Assembly: GCA_009760855.2 (NCBI GenBank)
Contig: WPIO01000050.1
Span: 1,914,501-1,978,500, forward strand
Direction of reading: 5' to 3'
DNA length: 64,000 nucleotides
From: Cristatella mucedo
Taxonomy: Eukaryota > Bryozoa > Phylactolaemata > Cristatellidae
A program made the translations under genes and the position numbers. Below the pieces are notes generated by a model, which did not search any database, was not told the DNA's origin, and saw only the letters and a program-made list of their open reading frames with translations. Shown in pieces: positions 25,330 to 37,175 of the stretch. The stretch's first letter is position 1. Each line of letters begins with the position of its first letter.

Positions 25330-26008
25330 ATATTGGGTGCACTGCTTGCTAGTCTACCGGCCTGTGCAATCGGATGCTCACAGCTTGTGAAAAACTCTGC
25401 AGCTAGGCTTGCCTGTCGTGAGCGCCACAGTTGCTACATCTAAGCACTTCTCGCCGACCTGCAGTGGCTCCCAGTCAAACAACTCATCGACTTCAAAGTT
25501 CTGTCACTCTATTTTAGGTCTCTTCATTCTTTGGCTCCCATCTACCTATCAGATCCACTCTCCCGCCAGGCTAAGCATCGTACCACCCACTTGTCAGAGT
25601 TTTAACCGTTAACCCATACCTCATACGAACTTTAAAAACTTTTGGAGACTGCCTTTATTTCTTATGCTTTCAAAACCCGAAACTCACTCTCGACTTTCGT
25701 CGCGACATCCCCTGACTTGACCTCATTTAAAAAGAAATTAAAAACATATTTTATCCCAGAATTTAGTGGGTCTATGTGATTTGTCCTTTGTGCTTATGCA
25801 TGCTTACATTGTGCATGCTGCAACTAGCCATATTTGCATAGTAATCCTGTGCATGTAACCACTAAGCGAGTTATGCTTGTCATCGAGCAGGGTACCATTG
25901 ACCATTTAATCGTGCTTCGTTAGGTGAAAATTTAAAGTGCTTCGAAAGAGAATGCGTTCTCTGAGGGCACTATATCGAACGTATTATTATTATTGTTATT
26001 ATTATTAT
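25330..26008 (+). mobile_element. L2-A 3' portion
   Basis: The frame with stops gives ALLASLPACAIGCSQLVKNS, AARLACRERHSCYI, ADLQWLPVKQLIDFKVLSL and IYLSDPLSRQAKHRTT. It ends in the standard L2-A terminus GAGGGCACTATATCGAACG and (ATT)n. Confidence 0.88.
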
Positions 26009-26195
26009 CCTCATAGCCCAGGTCGGAAGGTGCTCACTCTTGATGACCGTGGTCGTGGGGTTCGAATCATGCAGCAGTGGCGATTCTACATTGCCAGCTA
26101 TAAGCGGTGGTGACAGCCGTTAAGGCCCTTCTGCCACTTTAAAAATGAGGCTGTCAAATCAGCTAATATTTATTATTATTTTATCTTGACTAGGA
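26009..26195 (+). mobile_element. SINE-1 copy, diverged
   Basis: TCGTGGGGTTCGAATCATG (box B), AGTGGCGATTCTACATTGCC and GAGGCTGTCAAATCAGCTAA with an ATTT-type tail. It starts immediately after the L2-A ATT tail. Confidence 0.78.
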
Positions 26196-27780
26196 TGGTC
26201 CTTTGTCTGGCAATTCCCAGTGCCCATCTGTGCCCAGGGTCCCTCAAGCCAGCCTGACGAGGCACCTAATATAAGGTATGTATGCGAGTTTGGTACAGTG
26301 CATCTTCAGCTATTTAATTCCCCAGTGTTGAACGAGTTCGGGCGCTTAACTAACTGGCTATTATGTGAAGGTCGGCTCATTTGTTCAAAAGGGTCATTTA
26401 CATAGCGACCAGAGAGCCGGCCATCGGTCGGCTATCGATGCTATCGATGCAGTGGGAAATTTTCAGATTAGCCACTGCAAGTAGGAATCAAAATGCGAAC
26501 ACCTTAAAATCCCCAGTTCTCTCGCACCTGGCACTGATTATAAATGCAGTGCTCGCTCTTTTTTCCACCGTTACCTGTCTAGTGATCCCTGGGTGGTTGT
26601 TTTCTAATTCTTACTTGTCTATGGCTCATTGGGTGGTCGTTGTCCCACTCTTACCAGCATCGTACACACCTGGCGGTCTTCATCCCGACTTGTCTGTAAG
26701 CGGTAAGCTAATGTTCTAGGGAAATGCTCCGACCCTAAGGTAAAACACGAGACAGCTAACGAGGCTCGGTGTCCATGCGTCCGTAATGAATATGTATACA
26801 CAGTCTCTTCGCGTAGTCCCCAACTACCACAAAGTGCAGCGAACTGTTTGTCGTTTTTATAACTTGGACGAACGCCTCCCGGGAAATTGCAGTCCACTGA
26901 CCGAAACTGCAACTAACAGGCTCAGTCAGCATTTCTCAGCCACCGCAGGGCAACGTGCTCTTAGCTGAAATGATTGACTTTAGTCTTCTTTCGGTGATCG
27001 AATTGTTATTATTACTCTTACTACGGGAAATGCAGACAAAATTGACAAGGTCTTCGATAATTTGGGTTACTAACAGTTTGCTAAGCATTGATGTCGGATA
27101 TTCAGTAAAAGATACTACCTGGTTTCAGCGAGTCCTGTTCCGCATCAAAGTATAGACCACAAACCAGGATTAATCAGAGGACGAGTTGAACTTCAAGCTT
27201 GCGAGAAGCAGTCAATCTTAGGAAGGTTAAGGGAAAGCTGTCGGGCTCGGTCTGCAGCTTTGGTTCAGCCTTAGGAGGAACCCCGAGCCTACTGGCCTAC
27301 TTTTCTATGCCAATACCTGTAGGTCTTTGAAAATCCTGGTATCTAATTTGATTCTCATCACTTCTTTCATCAGCTAATATAGTGTAGCGCTTGCCTTAAT
27401 GGCTTCCTTAGAGAACCTTTTAAGTCGCCGCCTTGCCCCTTTGTCGCGTTAGCCTTGAGGCGAAAATTCCACTGCTTTCCGGATTCGAGCGGGCTGGATC
27501 ATTATAATATGCAAATGAACAATCGCCAACCAAAATGATCAAAGATCAAATGAACGGCGACGCAAGTATGCTATGTCCACATTAAACCTTAAGTCAAAAT
27601 TTGAGGTGCCTGCAGTCGATGGATCCCGAAGACAAAAGCTTTTGTCTGCTGCATTGCAAAGGCGTTTCGCTCTCAAGCGAACTAACTTCTTCCAACGGTC
27701 GATGATGTCGCTACTGGACTGCCAGATAGTTTCGAAGAGCATACAACGCCCCCACCACTAAGAGACGCAGCAGCACTAGA
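26196..27780. other. No gene identified; one possible exon-like frame
   Basis: Mostly unassigned. The + frame 27573-27761 (63 codons, rich in Arg, Lys and Leu) has an exon-like composition with pieces such as LKSKFEVPAVDGSRRQKLL. It lacks clear splice sites and I cannot name it. Confidence 0.3.
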
Positions 27781-28003
27781 AGTTATCAAAATGAATGCTG
27801 AAATCGCCCATAATGAGGAAAGATCGATTTATTGCAAGCAGAATTGAAATGGAATCAGAGAAATCTGAGATAAAGGAGGACTTGGTTTCTGGTGGGAGAT
27901 AGACTACTACCACGATCGGTAGCTTGCCGTCTGGAGGAATCAAGACAAAACATTCGAAAGACTGCTTCGAGGATACTGCAAATGGCTTGAAATCGAAGTT
28001 CAA
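27776..28003 (-). pseudogene. L2-A endonuclease fragment
   Basis: 76 codons matching the apurinic-type endonuclease: FDFKPFAVSSKQSFE, VVVYLPPETKSS and MGDFSIHFDNF. It belongs to the inverted 5' part of the L2-A at 27781-33150; sequence beyond GDF.IHFDN is absent on this side. Confidence 0.82.
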
Positions 28004-28676
28004 GCGTGTGATAACAGCAATTCCGTCTCCAGTTTTGATTGATCTATGGCTGTGAAAGAACGAGAAGCCGGTCGGATTGTGTATTTAATTGTCGAGCATT
28101 TTACCGATTTTACCGATTAAGTTTCAGTCAAGGGGAGCAAGTCAAGATCTTTTTCAGAAATAAGGTCACGCTTTTCAGTAGTGGTTTATTACGCATTGAG
28201 CGAGGATCCCAATGACAATCGTTAAGCTGGGCCGCCCCCCCCCGTAGTTAATGGTAAACCTGATACCCATTAAGTTAGAGAGATTCCCAGTAATGCTTGA
28301 GGGAGAACACGCTGAGCGGTTCGAGACAATGCTAGGAATACCATACGAGCGGGTACTGAGCTGGCAGTTCTCACCAAATAAGTGGCGTCTTACCTCACAG
28401 CCCCGTCCCCCACCGGCTGCTCTGGGGCGCTTTTACTTTAGTATTGCGCGATTCACCGATCTTACAAAAGCAAAAACTTCTAGGAATGCACTTGAACTGC
28501 GAAAGCGAAGCAATAATAGGAAGGCTCGATCATAACTAATGTACAGGTTCCTAGCCGCCGGCGTATCTAACGCCGCCGCCGTCAGTATTGCAAACCCAGC
28601 AGCCTGAAGCAATAAGCGTTTAGATGTAATGTATCTCCGCCAGTAACTCCACAAAGTCATAAAGACCATGTGGGTG

Positions 28677-29249
28677 TTACGCAGGAGAGTTTTGTATAGC
28701 ACACTCACAGCCTAAGCGGCTTTCGGTACGCATTCGGTAGCCAACAGACTTCGTCTCACGCAACAAAGAGAAAGTGGGAAGCATAGCAGAGTTAGGAGAG
28801 CAGTTGAGGTAGTGAGTAGCATAGAAGTAGCAGTTCAGGACCGCTGAAAAAGATGTGCCATAGTCGGTAGTTGCAGGGTAGGTGTCGTTGCGTAAGAATT
28901 GTGGAAGCGAGTTCCACAGTCTAGGACCTGCAGAGCTAAAGCTTCTGTCGCCAACGGTCTTTAAGCGGAGGAATGGGACAGCTAATTTATTGTCCACACA
29001 GGACCTGAGGGCGCGAACTGGCTTATACTGATGCAGTAGTTCAGCTAGGTACGAAGGAGCCAAGCCGTGGCTGGCCTTGTGGGTCAGCGTAAGAACTTTG
29101 CTCTGTATCCTTTGCTCAACCGGCAACCATCCTAGCTCTTTCAGCAAAGGTGACACGTGCTCAAACCGCTGGGACTTGAAGACCAGCCTTGCAGCCATAT
29201 TCATAGTCCGCTGTAGTGGCATAATAGCTTTCTTTGGTAGCCCAGCCAA
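28677..29249 (-). pseudogene. L2-B C-terminal domain
   Basis: 191 codons continuing the L2-B protein after a break at about 29260-29460: MNMAARLVFKSQRFEHVSPL, ELGWLPVEQRIQSKVLTL and FLRLKTVGDRSFSSAGPRL. This part lies downstream of the RT core in L2 proteins. Confidence 0.85.
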
Positions 29250-29459
29250 AAGGGAATTACAATAATCAAGCCGAGACAGAACTAAAGAGCTAGTTAAATT
29301 TTTTACAAGCCACTGTGGGAGACAGCTTCTAATCTTGGATGGGATCGGATGTGATGGCTAGCTGTAGAGGCAGTCTTCTGAATGAAGCTTTTGAAATTGA
29401 GGCAGCTGTCGAACACGACACCTAGATTACGAGCACGTGGTGAAGGTCGCACAATAGCA

Positions 29460-30059
29460 TCACCTATTAGAACAGCAAAGCCTTTTTAATCCAGCCACAC
29501 GCTTAGGGTGTCCTATGAGAAGCAGTTTGGTTTTATCGTCATTTAATTTCAGGAAGTTTTCCGACATCCAGGATCGAATATCCGCAAGGCAAGCATTCAG
29601 TTTCTCAGTTGCTGCAGCAGATTCCGACGGTTTAAATGACAAATACAACTGAGTATCGTCAGCATAGAAGTGATATCCTATTCCATGGGCCTTAATCACT
29701 TTTCCCAGAGGTTGCGTATAAATGGAGAACAGCAAGGGACCAAGTACAGACCCTTGAGGGACTCCACAGGTGACCCTTCTCATGTCTGAGACCTGACCCC
29801 AACACGACACGGATTGAACACGATCAGACAAGTATGATTTAAACCACGCCAGTGCTTCGTCTGCCAGACCGATCGTTGTTCTCAGTCGTTCAAGCAGAAC
29901 TTCGTGATCAATGGTGTCGAAGGCAGCAGAGAGATCTAGCAGAGCTCGGGCAGTGACATTCCCGTCGTCGTAGCCACGTATAATGTCATTGTTAACACGG
30001 AGGAGAGCAGTTTCAGTAGAGTGCTGCCTCTTGAAACCTGATTGAAATGTTTCTGACAT
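29460..30059 (-). pseudogene. L2-B reverse transcriptase fragment (catalytic core)
   Basis: 200 codons covering RT motifs: FQSGFKRQHSTETALLRV, LLDLSAAFDTIDHEVL (motif A, catalytic Asp), CGVPQGSVLGPLLF (motif B) and YHFYADDTQLYL (motif C, YADD). The L2-clade assignment rests on these signatures. It is truncated upstream (no endonuclease) and shifts frame after KRVAGLKR. Confidence 0.88.
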
Positions 30060-30908
30060 TCCATTATATTCAATATGTTCAACTAGCTGCTTAGATTATC
30101 ATAGGCGCACAATTTCTTACGCTCTGCAGTAAATACAATTAAATATGAATAGTAAAAAACAATAGATAAGCTCTAAATAGCTCTTAGCTGTACAGATTTC
30201 CGTATAATATTTTCGCAAGAACTTCGGATTTCAAAAGAAAATTCTGCAACGAACAAGAAATGCTGCTAGTATTCTCTATTTGCAGGCGAGAAAACCTCAC
30301 CGTGGGTAGTTTCAAGGCTCATTTTAATAGTTATCTGACGCCTTCAGAACAAATTGCGTACACTGCCTGACTCCTTGTCTTTTTTGGCTCTTGCTCATTG
30401 CCGTACTCACATCCGAGGTCCCACAGTCGACCACATTTTCTCATACAACACTTTATTATGAATTATTACCAAATCCTGCTTATCTGACCACATGCAGATC
30501 TCATTCAGTCTAAAGTGTGCGCCCTCCTACTCATATAAAATCACCCGTGAATCGTGAAACCTCAAGACCCTTTTGACATTGATATTTTCGGTGCGAAAAT
30601 ATTTACTTCGCTTCTGCTACTCAATCCCCCTTCCGACCTATCATCATAGTAGATTGCGACAACACAACATAAGGTGACACGTTCGACTAATTTTCATATC
30701 TGACTTAGCACACTTCGCGCCTTCGACTAGATGGCCTCTGGGTTACCACCGACGTTAAACTAGATCGGCCAAATAAGCTCAAGCTTAAAAAAGCATATAC
30801 ATGACCAGGACTGACGGTCATCTACAGGCATACGAGGGCTGTGCTGGATCATAGCAATCAATCCTAGCAAAGGCAAAGTCAAGCTAAAAAAATATTGCTG
30901 AACCTCAG

Positions 30909-31698
30909 GTGCACAGTCCAACAATGCTGATGTCGATGGTCAACCATCTCTTTAACCGTTTCCAGTTTAGCTCATTACGTAGTTATCCTCGAGATGATCT
31001 AGCTAATCGCTTCTCTAGCTTCTCTGTTAACAAGATAGACGAGATCAGGGAGTCCATCCCTAGGATGGCAGCACCTCTCCTGGAAACCTGTCCCGCAGTG
31101 CCATGCAGTACCTCAATGTCTACTCTCAAGCAAGTCACTAGTGACATAGTCCTGAAGTTCGTATTACAATTAAAGAAAACAAATAGTTCTCTGGTTCCTA
31201 TTCCCACTGCCCTGCTTCTACGAAGCATTTATCTGCTGCTGCCATGCATAACTAACATCATTTGTATGTTATTAGCCTTAGATTGTGTACAAAAACATTT
31301 TGAAAAGGCTTTAGTCATGCCACTACTCAAGAAAGAAACAGTAGATCAAGAGAACTTAGGCAACTTCCACCTACTTTCACTTCTACCGTTTCTATCAAAA
31401 ACACTGGAACAAGCCGTGGCAGACCTGCTGAACTCATATTAAAACTTGAAAGCTTGCTAGTAAGTTCCAGTCTGGTTTCAGAGCTAATCACTCCATTCAG
31501 TCGAAATTGCTCCCGGTGTATAACGACCTATTTGGGAATGCAGACTTAGATAGAGTCTCTCTACTTGTCTTACCCGATGTTCACTCAGCTTTTGATACTA
31601 TCGGTCACCAAGTCATTTTTGAGCACCTCTCATCTCGACTGGGTATCACTGATACTGTATTGAAATGGTTAAGGTCCTATCTCAGTGGGAGACTCTAG
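30909..31698 (+). pseudogene. L2-A middle and RT fragments, broken
   Basis: 30909-31442 reads DDLANRFSSFSVNKIDEIRE, TLKQVTSDIVLKFV and LLPFLSKTLEQAVADLLNSY. 31507-31698 reads DVHSAFDTIGHQVIFEHLSS and WLRSYLSGR, where the motif A region survives with changes. Stops and frameshifts separate them; the copy is dead. Confidence 0.85.
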
Positions 31699-31982
31699 AG
31701 TACTGATTTGAATAGACAAGATCATCTTAAGAACCTCTGAAATGTAGTGTATCTCGTGGCTCTGTGCTTGGTCTCGTTCTTTGCATGGTTTACACTCTCC
31801 CTCATGCCGATGAGATTTCCAGACACAACCTAGGCTTTCACTTCTATGCAGATGACAATCATTTGATCTTTACTTTGACTACCCCCAGCCCTCTAGCACG
31901 TCAAATTATCTCACTCCGTTGCTGCATGTATTGATGACGTCCGAACATGGATTGCAGCAAACTATTAAATTGAATGATGAGG

Positions 31983-32165
31983 AATAATAATAATAATAAT
32001 AATGCACTTGATAAAGCGCCCTCAGAGAACTTAATCTCTTTCTAGGCGCTTTACATTTGCTGCAAAGGGAAATGCAATTGAATCGTAAGTAAAATCATGC
32101 TTAAAAAACAAACAAAATGAGTAATATGGTTAGGGGTGACATGCACAGGGTCAGCATGCAAATTT
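31983..32165 (-). mobile_element. Short L2-A 3' end inserted in L2-A
   Basis: (AAT)n, CACTTGATAAAGCGCCCTC and AATATGGTTAGGGGTGACAT run opposite to the host L2-A. The host's reading resumes at 32185 with SVIQALERLTLKIS-like sequence. Confidence 0.85.
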
Positions 32166-33150
32166 CATTTCATTTCATCAAATTTCCTTTATTCAGAAAA
32201 TCAACATACTGTTATAAGAAAACCAAGTGTGATTCAGGCATTGGAAAGGTTAACACTCAAAATCAGCTCTCCCAGCTTATCTCCTTGAGTGTTGAATCTG
32301 CACAAAATCTAGGCGTCCTGGTCCAATGTGAAATTTCAATAAACGACCACTGCAGCTCGACAGTCAAGTCTGCCTACTTTCAGCGACATAAAATTGCTAA
32401 AACTCGGGCTTATTGAGACAGGGATACCACTTGTAAATTGGTCTATGCATTTTTGACATTCCGTCTTGACTTCTGTAGCTTATTGCTTGCTAGTCTACCG
32501 GTCTGTGCAATCAGGCACTTTTAGCTGGTGCAAAACTCGGCAGCTAGGCTTGTCTGTCTTGAGCATTGCAGTTGCCACATCAAACCACTTCTTGCTTAAC
32601 TGCACTGGCTACCGGTCAAGCAACGCATCGACAACAATGTTCTGTCACTCACTTTTAGGTCCCTTCATTCTTTGGTTCCAGCCTACCTATCAAGTCTACT
32701 CCCCACCATGCTAAGCATCGTACCACCCGCTTTTCGGAATCGATTCATTTATTCACACCTCCTACAAACCTCAGATCCTTTTGAGACCATGCCTATAGTT
32801 CGTATGCTCCCAAAGCCTGGAACTCACTCCCGACTTGTGCCATGACATCTCATGGCCGCATTTAAAAAGAAACTAAAATTACATCTATTTAACACAGCAT
32901 TTAGTGGGTTCCCACGATTTGTCCTTTATGTGCTTATGCATGCTGACACTGTGCATGCTGCCACTAACCATACTTGCATTCTGACCCTGTATATGTCACC
33001 CCTAACCATGTAATTTTGTTGTTAATTGAGAGTGCTACAGCTAACCATTCGATCGAGCTTCCTTTGAAGCAAATGTAAAATATAATGTACCTAGAAAAAG
33101 CTTGAGTTATCTGTGAGTCTTATATCAAACGTATTATTACTATTATAAAA

Positions 33151-34679
33151 TGTATCATAATTATCAAGAAATACCGCACGGTGAAGTCATTAATAGTGGA
33201 ACATACGACCTCAGAAATAAGAGGCAAGAGTCATAGCGTAGTTTTCTAGCTCTTGCATATCTAATCTTTAGACAACGCCTTATACCTCTGACTTTGGTTG
33301 TTTAGCTTTGCCTCCGATCAGCCTCAAATCCCTCGTCGATCTAGCTTCGGCTAATGTACACTCACATTCTGGGAATCCTTACCGACCGACGTTGGGAAAT
33401 CCCAGACTTGACAACACCTTAAAGAAAGCTGCTCACTTCCCTATTCCTTGTAGGGTATGCCTATTTCACGTGGACTGTCACCTATGGACTTACAGCTGCA
33501 GCTCACGTTCGAGTGTTGCAGCTCTCCATATAGCGGGCACGGGGTCTCAGCGAACCGCCTGCTTCTTTTCTAGCCCGGCGAATTCCCTAGGAAAAGCTGT
33601 AGTTCTCTTAGGAGTTTTGCTCATGCAAAGCTACTATTATTTTACTATCATCATTATACCAAATTAACCAAATTCAACTGACACTAAGCAGCCAGCCCTA
33701 ACGCGATCTGGCTGAGAAGTCATTTCAGCCGCTTTTGTTCATCTCTTGACGATGCCAAGCACTAAAGGCGGCAGCTAGATGCTTCCGAAGCTCACGTTCC
33801 TTCCCCTATCAGTAGTTACAGCTAGCATCGAAGAGTGACCGCTCTGCCTTGGATTGCAAAAGTGTGAAGCCAAAATGAAATGGCTGAGAGAAATGCTCAA
33901 TGGGAATGGCGGATCATAGTCTGGCAGCAGGAAGCCTACGAGAGAGTGCACTTTGGAAAGCGAACAATTAGACTAAGTATCGCTCACTCTATCGTGCCTC
34001 TCGAGAAGGCCCGATTGTCACCCAGCAGCCGGCCCGATACCTACCGGACAAAGACCTACACAATTAGGCATCGGACCGAGATGCCGAAAAGGTATTAGTG
34101 GCCGCAACGGTAGTTAGCCATTATTAGGTGGCAGATCGGCGTTGCGATAGGCAGGCTGCCTATTCGAGCCGAGCGTAGAGCTTTGCCCTTCCCCTTCCCA
34201 CTGACCGAAGGGCACTGTGGTTCACAGTGACAATACCCCACCACCCCCCAATGACGAGATTACCACTGGCCCCAGGCTGGTCCACGTTGAATCCAGGTGT
34301 GACAATGTCATTGTTTGCGCAGGCGCAGAAGCCGAAAGGAGCTACAGCGCACACCGAGAAGCAGCACTTAGCACCCGTTACACTATTTTCGCCAGATGAC
34401 GAGCGGAAATGGCAAGCTTCACCTGACAGGATCCGCAAACGGCAAGCACAGGCATACTGCCACCCCTGAGCTGATTGTGGTGGACTCGTCGCGTTGGCTG
34501 CTTATGACAAACAATGATAGGCCATAAAATCAGGGTCACATTTCGGTACTGAGGCCCGTACAACCGACTAACTGCTAGTCAAGCTCCCAGGCAGCCACCT
34601 GCTAGCTGGGTCTGTTAGCGCCTGCGCGTCTGAGTTGCACATCTCAGAGCCGTCCACCAGCCGAGGACATGGTAAGCAG
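33151..34679. other. No gene recognised
   Basis: Mixed DNA with several short open frames; none recognised. The GC content rises from about 33700 towards the CpG-rich block at 35000. Confidence 0.4.
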
Positions 34680-34974
<295 letters not shown>

Positions 34975-35560
34975 GAACGCCATCTCGCATCTAGCCGGGC
35001 CATACCGTCGTCGTCGTAGCCCGAATCCAAGCGCCCGATTTATTGCTGACGAACGCAGGTCGGCAGCAGCAGGTTCGCCGGTAGCGCTCGCTGCGAGCGC
35101 GAGACTGCACGCAGCTGCTGTGGCGGTAGTGGCTGCTGTTGCTGCTGCCGCTGCTGCTGCTGCAGTGGCTGCTGTTGCGCTCGCTGTTCGCGGGCGCCCG
35201 TCGTGGCCCCTGCGACCGGAGCGCGTCGGAAGCACACCGCGGATCGCTTGGATGGCCGCCCAACGCTCCCCCACCCGCCCGCCCCGCCGCGGAACTGCCC
35301 TCGGATGACTGTACCTGCCTGCGCGCTTAGCGGGCGCGAGGGTGAATAGTAGAGAGCGGCTTCTTGAGCGACGCCTGCCCCGCCTCGTCCCCCGCCCCCG
35401 CGAGCCTGCAGCATTCACCCTTTGGCAGCCAGCCGTATTTACTTCTCGGACGGGGGCTGAGACGGGCGGCCTGGCCTTTTCCGCGAGTTCGGCTACACGA
35501 CTAACCTGCCGCCGCGCGTGAGAGGGCGAGCGTCCCCTGTGGAGCCGGAGCCAGTTTCCG
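34975..35560. promoter_or_regulatory. CpG-rich block, candidate promoter region
   Basis: High GC with many CG dinucleotides (for example CCGTCGTCGTCG, GCGCTCGCTGCGAGCGCGAG, GCCCCGCCGCGG) stands out from the AT-leaning surroundings. A CTG-rich run at 35110-35175 gives poly-Ala or poly-Gln frames. A second CG-rich patch is at 36250-36490. They lie 2-3.6 kb before the FOLR start codon and could carry its promoter or a 5' noncoding exon; that is inference. Confidence 0.4.
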
Positions 35561-35598
35561 GCGAGGTAATCACTCCCAGCAGAATGTTCCGGGTGGGT

Positions 35599-35794
<196 letters not shown>

Positions 35795-35831
35795 GCTCCT
35801 TCAGGTCGACACTCCGGACGACTCGCGTTCT

Positions 35832-36004
35832 TACCGGAGGCTTTCTTGCAGGCTCTCCATAAATGGGAAATAGCAACAATTTTCTAGAGGATATAACATA
35901 GCAATAACATAATAACATAATAACACATAACTTGTTATGTTATATCCTCTAGAAAATTGTTGCTATTTCCCATTTATGGAGAGCCTGCAAGAAAGCCTCC
36001 GGTA
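35832..36004. repeat. Perfect 69-bp inverted repeat with 35-base spacer
   Basis: The left arm 35832-35900 is the exact reverse complement of the right arm 35936-36004; the match stops at the next base on both sides. The arms contain GGCTCTCCATAAATGGG. The AT-rich spacer repeats AATAACAT. Confidence 0.95.
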
Positions 36005-36520
36005 TCGGTCTCTAGGCTTGAAACGTGGCCCCAACTGGAAAGCTCGGCAGTTGCCTGGGTAGAGCTGTCCAGGGTTCCAGGCGGCTTACTGATACTTTTT
36101 GGCAGGTGGGGCGCTGACAGACGGTTGAGCGGCTGTCTTTAGTTTGGGATAGCTCAGCCGTTATCCTTAAGCTAGACCTCGGGGCGGAGTGGTCTTTGAC
36201 CTGCCCCAACCAGCCACCCCTTCTAGTTTCCTTCTCTGCTCTCGTACAGCTCTCGCCTTGCAGCTCTGAGTGGTCGACGCCTACGGCGGCTGTGGCGCCG
36301 CCCCCTCTTGGCGGTCGCAGCTGGGCTCGACTCCAACTCCGTCGTCGGGGGCACCCCCTGTAGCGCGGCTAGCCCCCTGTTGGCGAAGCCGACGCTAGCC
36401 TCGAGCTTTTGCAACGAGCGAGCGACGGAAAAGAATGAGCGACGCGCGCGAAGCGACCGGAAAAACGAGGCACGGCTGACTGAATACGGGGGGGGGGAGC
36501 AGCTGGTGGAGTGCGTGCTC

Positions 36521-36855
36521 GTGAGCCGTGATGACAGGCTAGGTAAGTCGGTTGCTTTTCACGACCTCGATCCCGAGGTCACGCGTTTGAATCCTGCATC
36601 GATGGGCGATCCTTCATTGCTGGCTTGGTCCAGCAGGTTAAGGTGCTCGCCCCCGACTAAGGTCTGGCTGAGGTCGCGGGCTCGAGCCCCGAGGCACATG
36701 TGAAGCACCTGAATAGAGATTAAGTTCTCTTGGGGCGCTATACGAACGAATTAATCTAAGAATTATATATTTATTGCCTCAGCAAGCGGTGGCGATAGCC
36801 GTAAAAGGGTCTTCTGTCGCTATACAAAAGAGGCTGCCAAATCAGGCGGTAGAGA
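36521..36855 (+). mobile_element. SINE-1 interrupted by SINE-2
   Basis: The SINE-1 head (GTGAGCCGTGATGACAGGC, GCGTTTGAATCC) stops at GGGCGATCCTTCATTGC and resumes at 36768 with TTGCCTCAGCAAGCGGTGG, then CTGTCGCTATACAAAAGAGG. Between them lies a complete SINE-2. Confidence 0.85.
36620..36767 (+). mobile_element. SINE-2 nested in SINE-1
   Basis: TTGGTCCAGCAGGTTAAGG (box A), CGCGGGCTCGAGCCCC (box B), GAATAGAGATTAAGTTCTC and GGGGCGCTATACGAACG. Flanking ATTGC words on both sides fit a target-site duplication. Confidence 0.85.
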
Positions 36856-36892
36856 TGAGCAGAGGATGCAGGCTTAGAGTGAAGCAGCGAGT

Positions 36893-37045
36893 ATGGTGAC
36901 CGATGATGGCACTCTTGGTAAGGCGTCTTGAGGTCGTGGGCTCGAATCCTGCGGTGGGTAATTCTCTATCGCCGCTGCAAGAGGTGGTAGCCGTAAAGGC
37001 TCTTATGTCGCTATGCAAAAGAGGCTGTTACATCAGCTAGTATCG
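36893..37045 (+). mobile_element. SINE-1 copy
   Basis: GATGATGGCACTCTTGGTAA, GTGGGCTCGAATCCTG (box B), ATGTCGCTATGCAAAAGAGG and CATCAGCTAGTAT. The middle of the head is shortened. Confidence 0.82.
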
Positions 37046-37111
37046 GGGCGGTGGCAGCGAGTGCCGGCATGTGCCTCCTTTATCTCAGCACTCTTCCCTA
37101 GAGCTAACCTG

Positions 37112-37113
<2 letters not shown>

Positions 37114-37164
<51 letters not shown>

Positions 37165-37175
37165 CCCTCTCTCTC
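37114..37175. repeat. CT microsatellite
   Basis: CT repeats with two short breaks. Confidence 0.93.

Larger units (their letters stand above)
28626..30090 (-). mobile_element. L2-B, 5'-truncated, inserted into L2-A
   Basis: It interrupts L2-A 5' UTR sequence: the left flank ends GCGTTTAGATG and the right flank resumes CATAGGCGC, which are contiguous in the other L2-A copy (51806-51820). A TTAGAT word at both edges may be the target-site duplication. The 3' end reads GGAGTTACTGGCGGAG into ATACATTACAT on the minus strand. Confidence 0.85.
27781..33150 (+). mobile_element. L2-A copy with 5' inversion (twin-priming structure), two nested insertions
   Basis: The 3' part runs on the plus strand from 30300 to the ATT tail near 33150. 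Its 5' part (5' UTR and endonuclease start) lies inverted at 27781-30298. Both parts break at the same protein position, the endonuclease motif GDFNVHFDN: GDFSIHFDN at the left edge and GSFKAHFN at the start of the forward part. The inverted part is split by an L2-B (28626-30090) and the forward part by a minus-strand L2-A 3' end (31983-32165). Broken frames include 27776-28003 (minus) and 30909-31442 and 31507-31698 (plus). Confidence 0.78.

Noticed and set aside
35040-35414. Poly-Ala, poly-Gln and Arg-rich frames as a gene
   Set aside because: The frames come from a CTG run and CG-rich DNA, are open in several registers at once, and show no domain or splice context.
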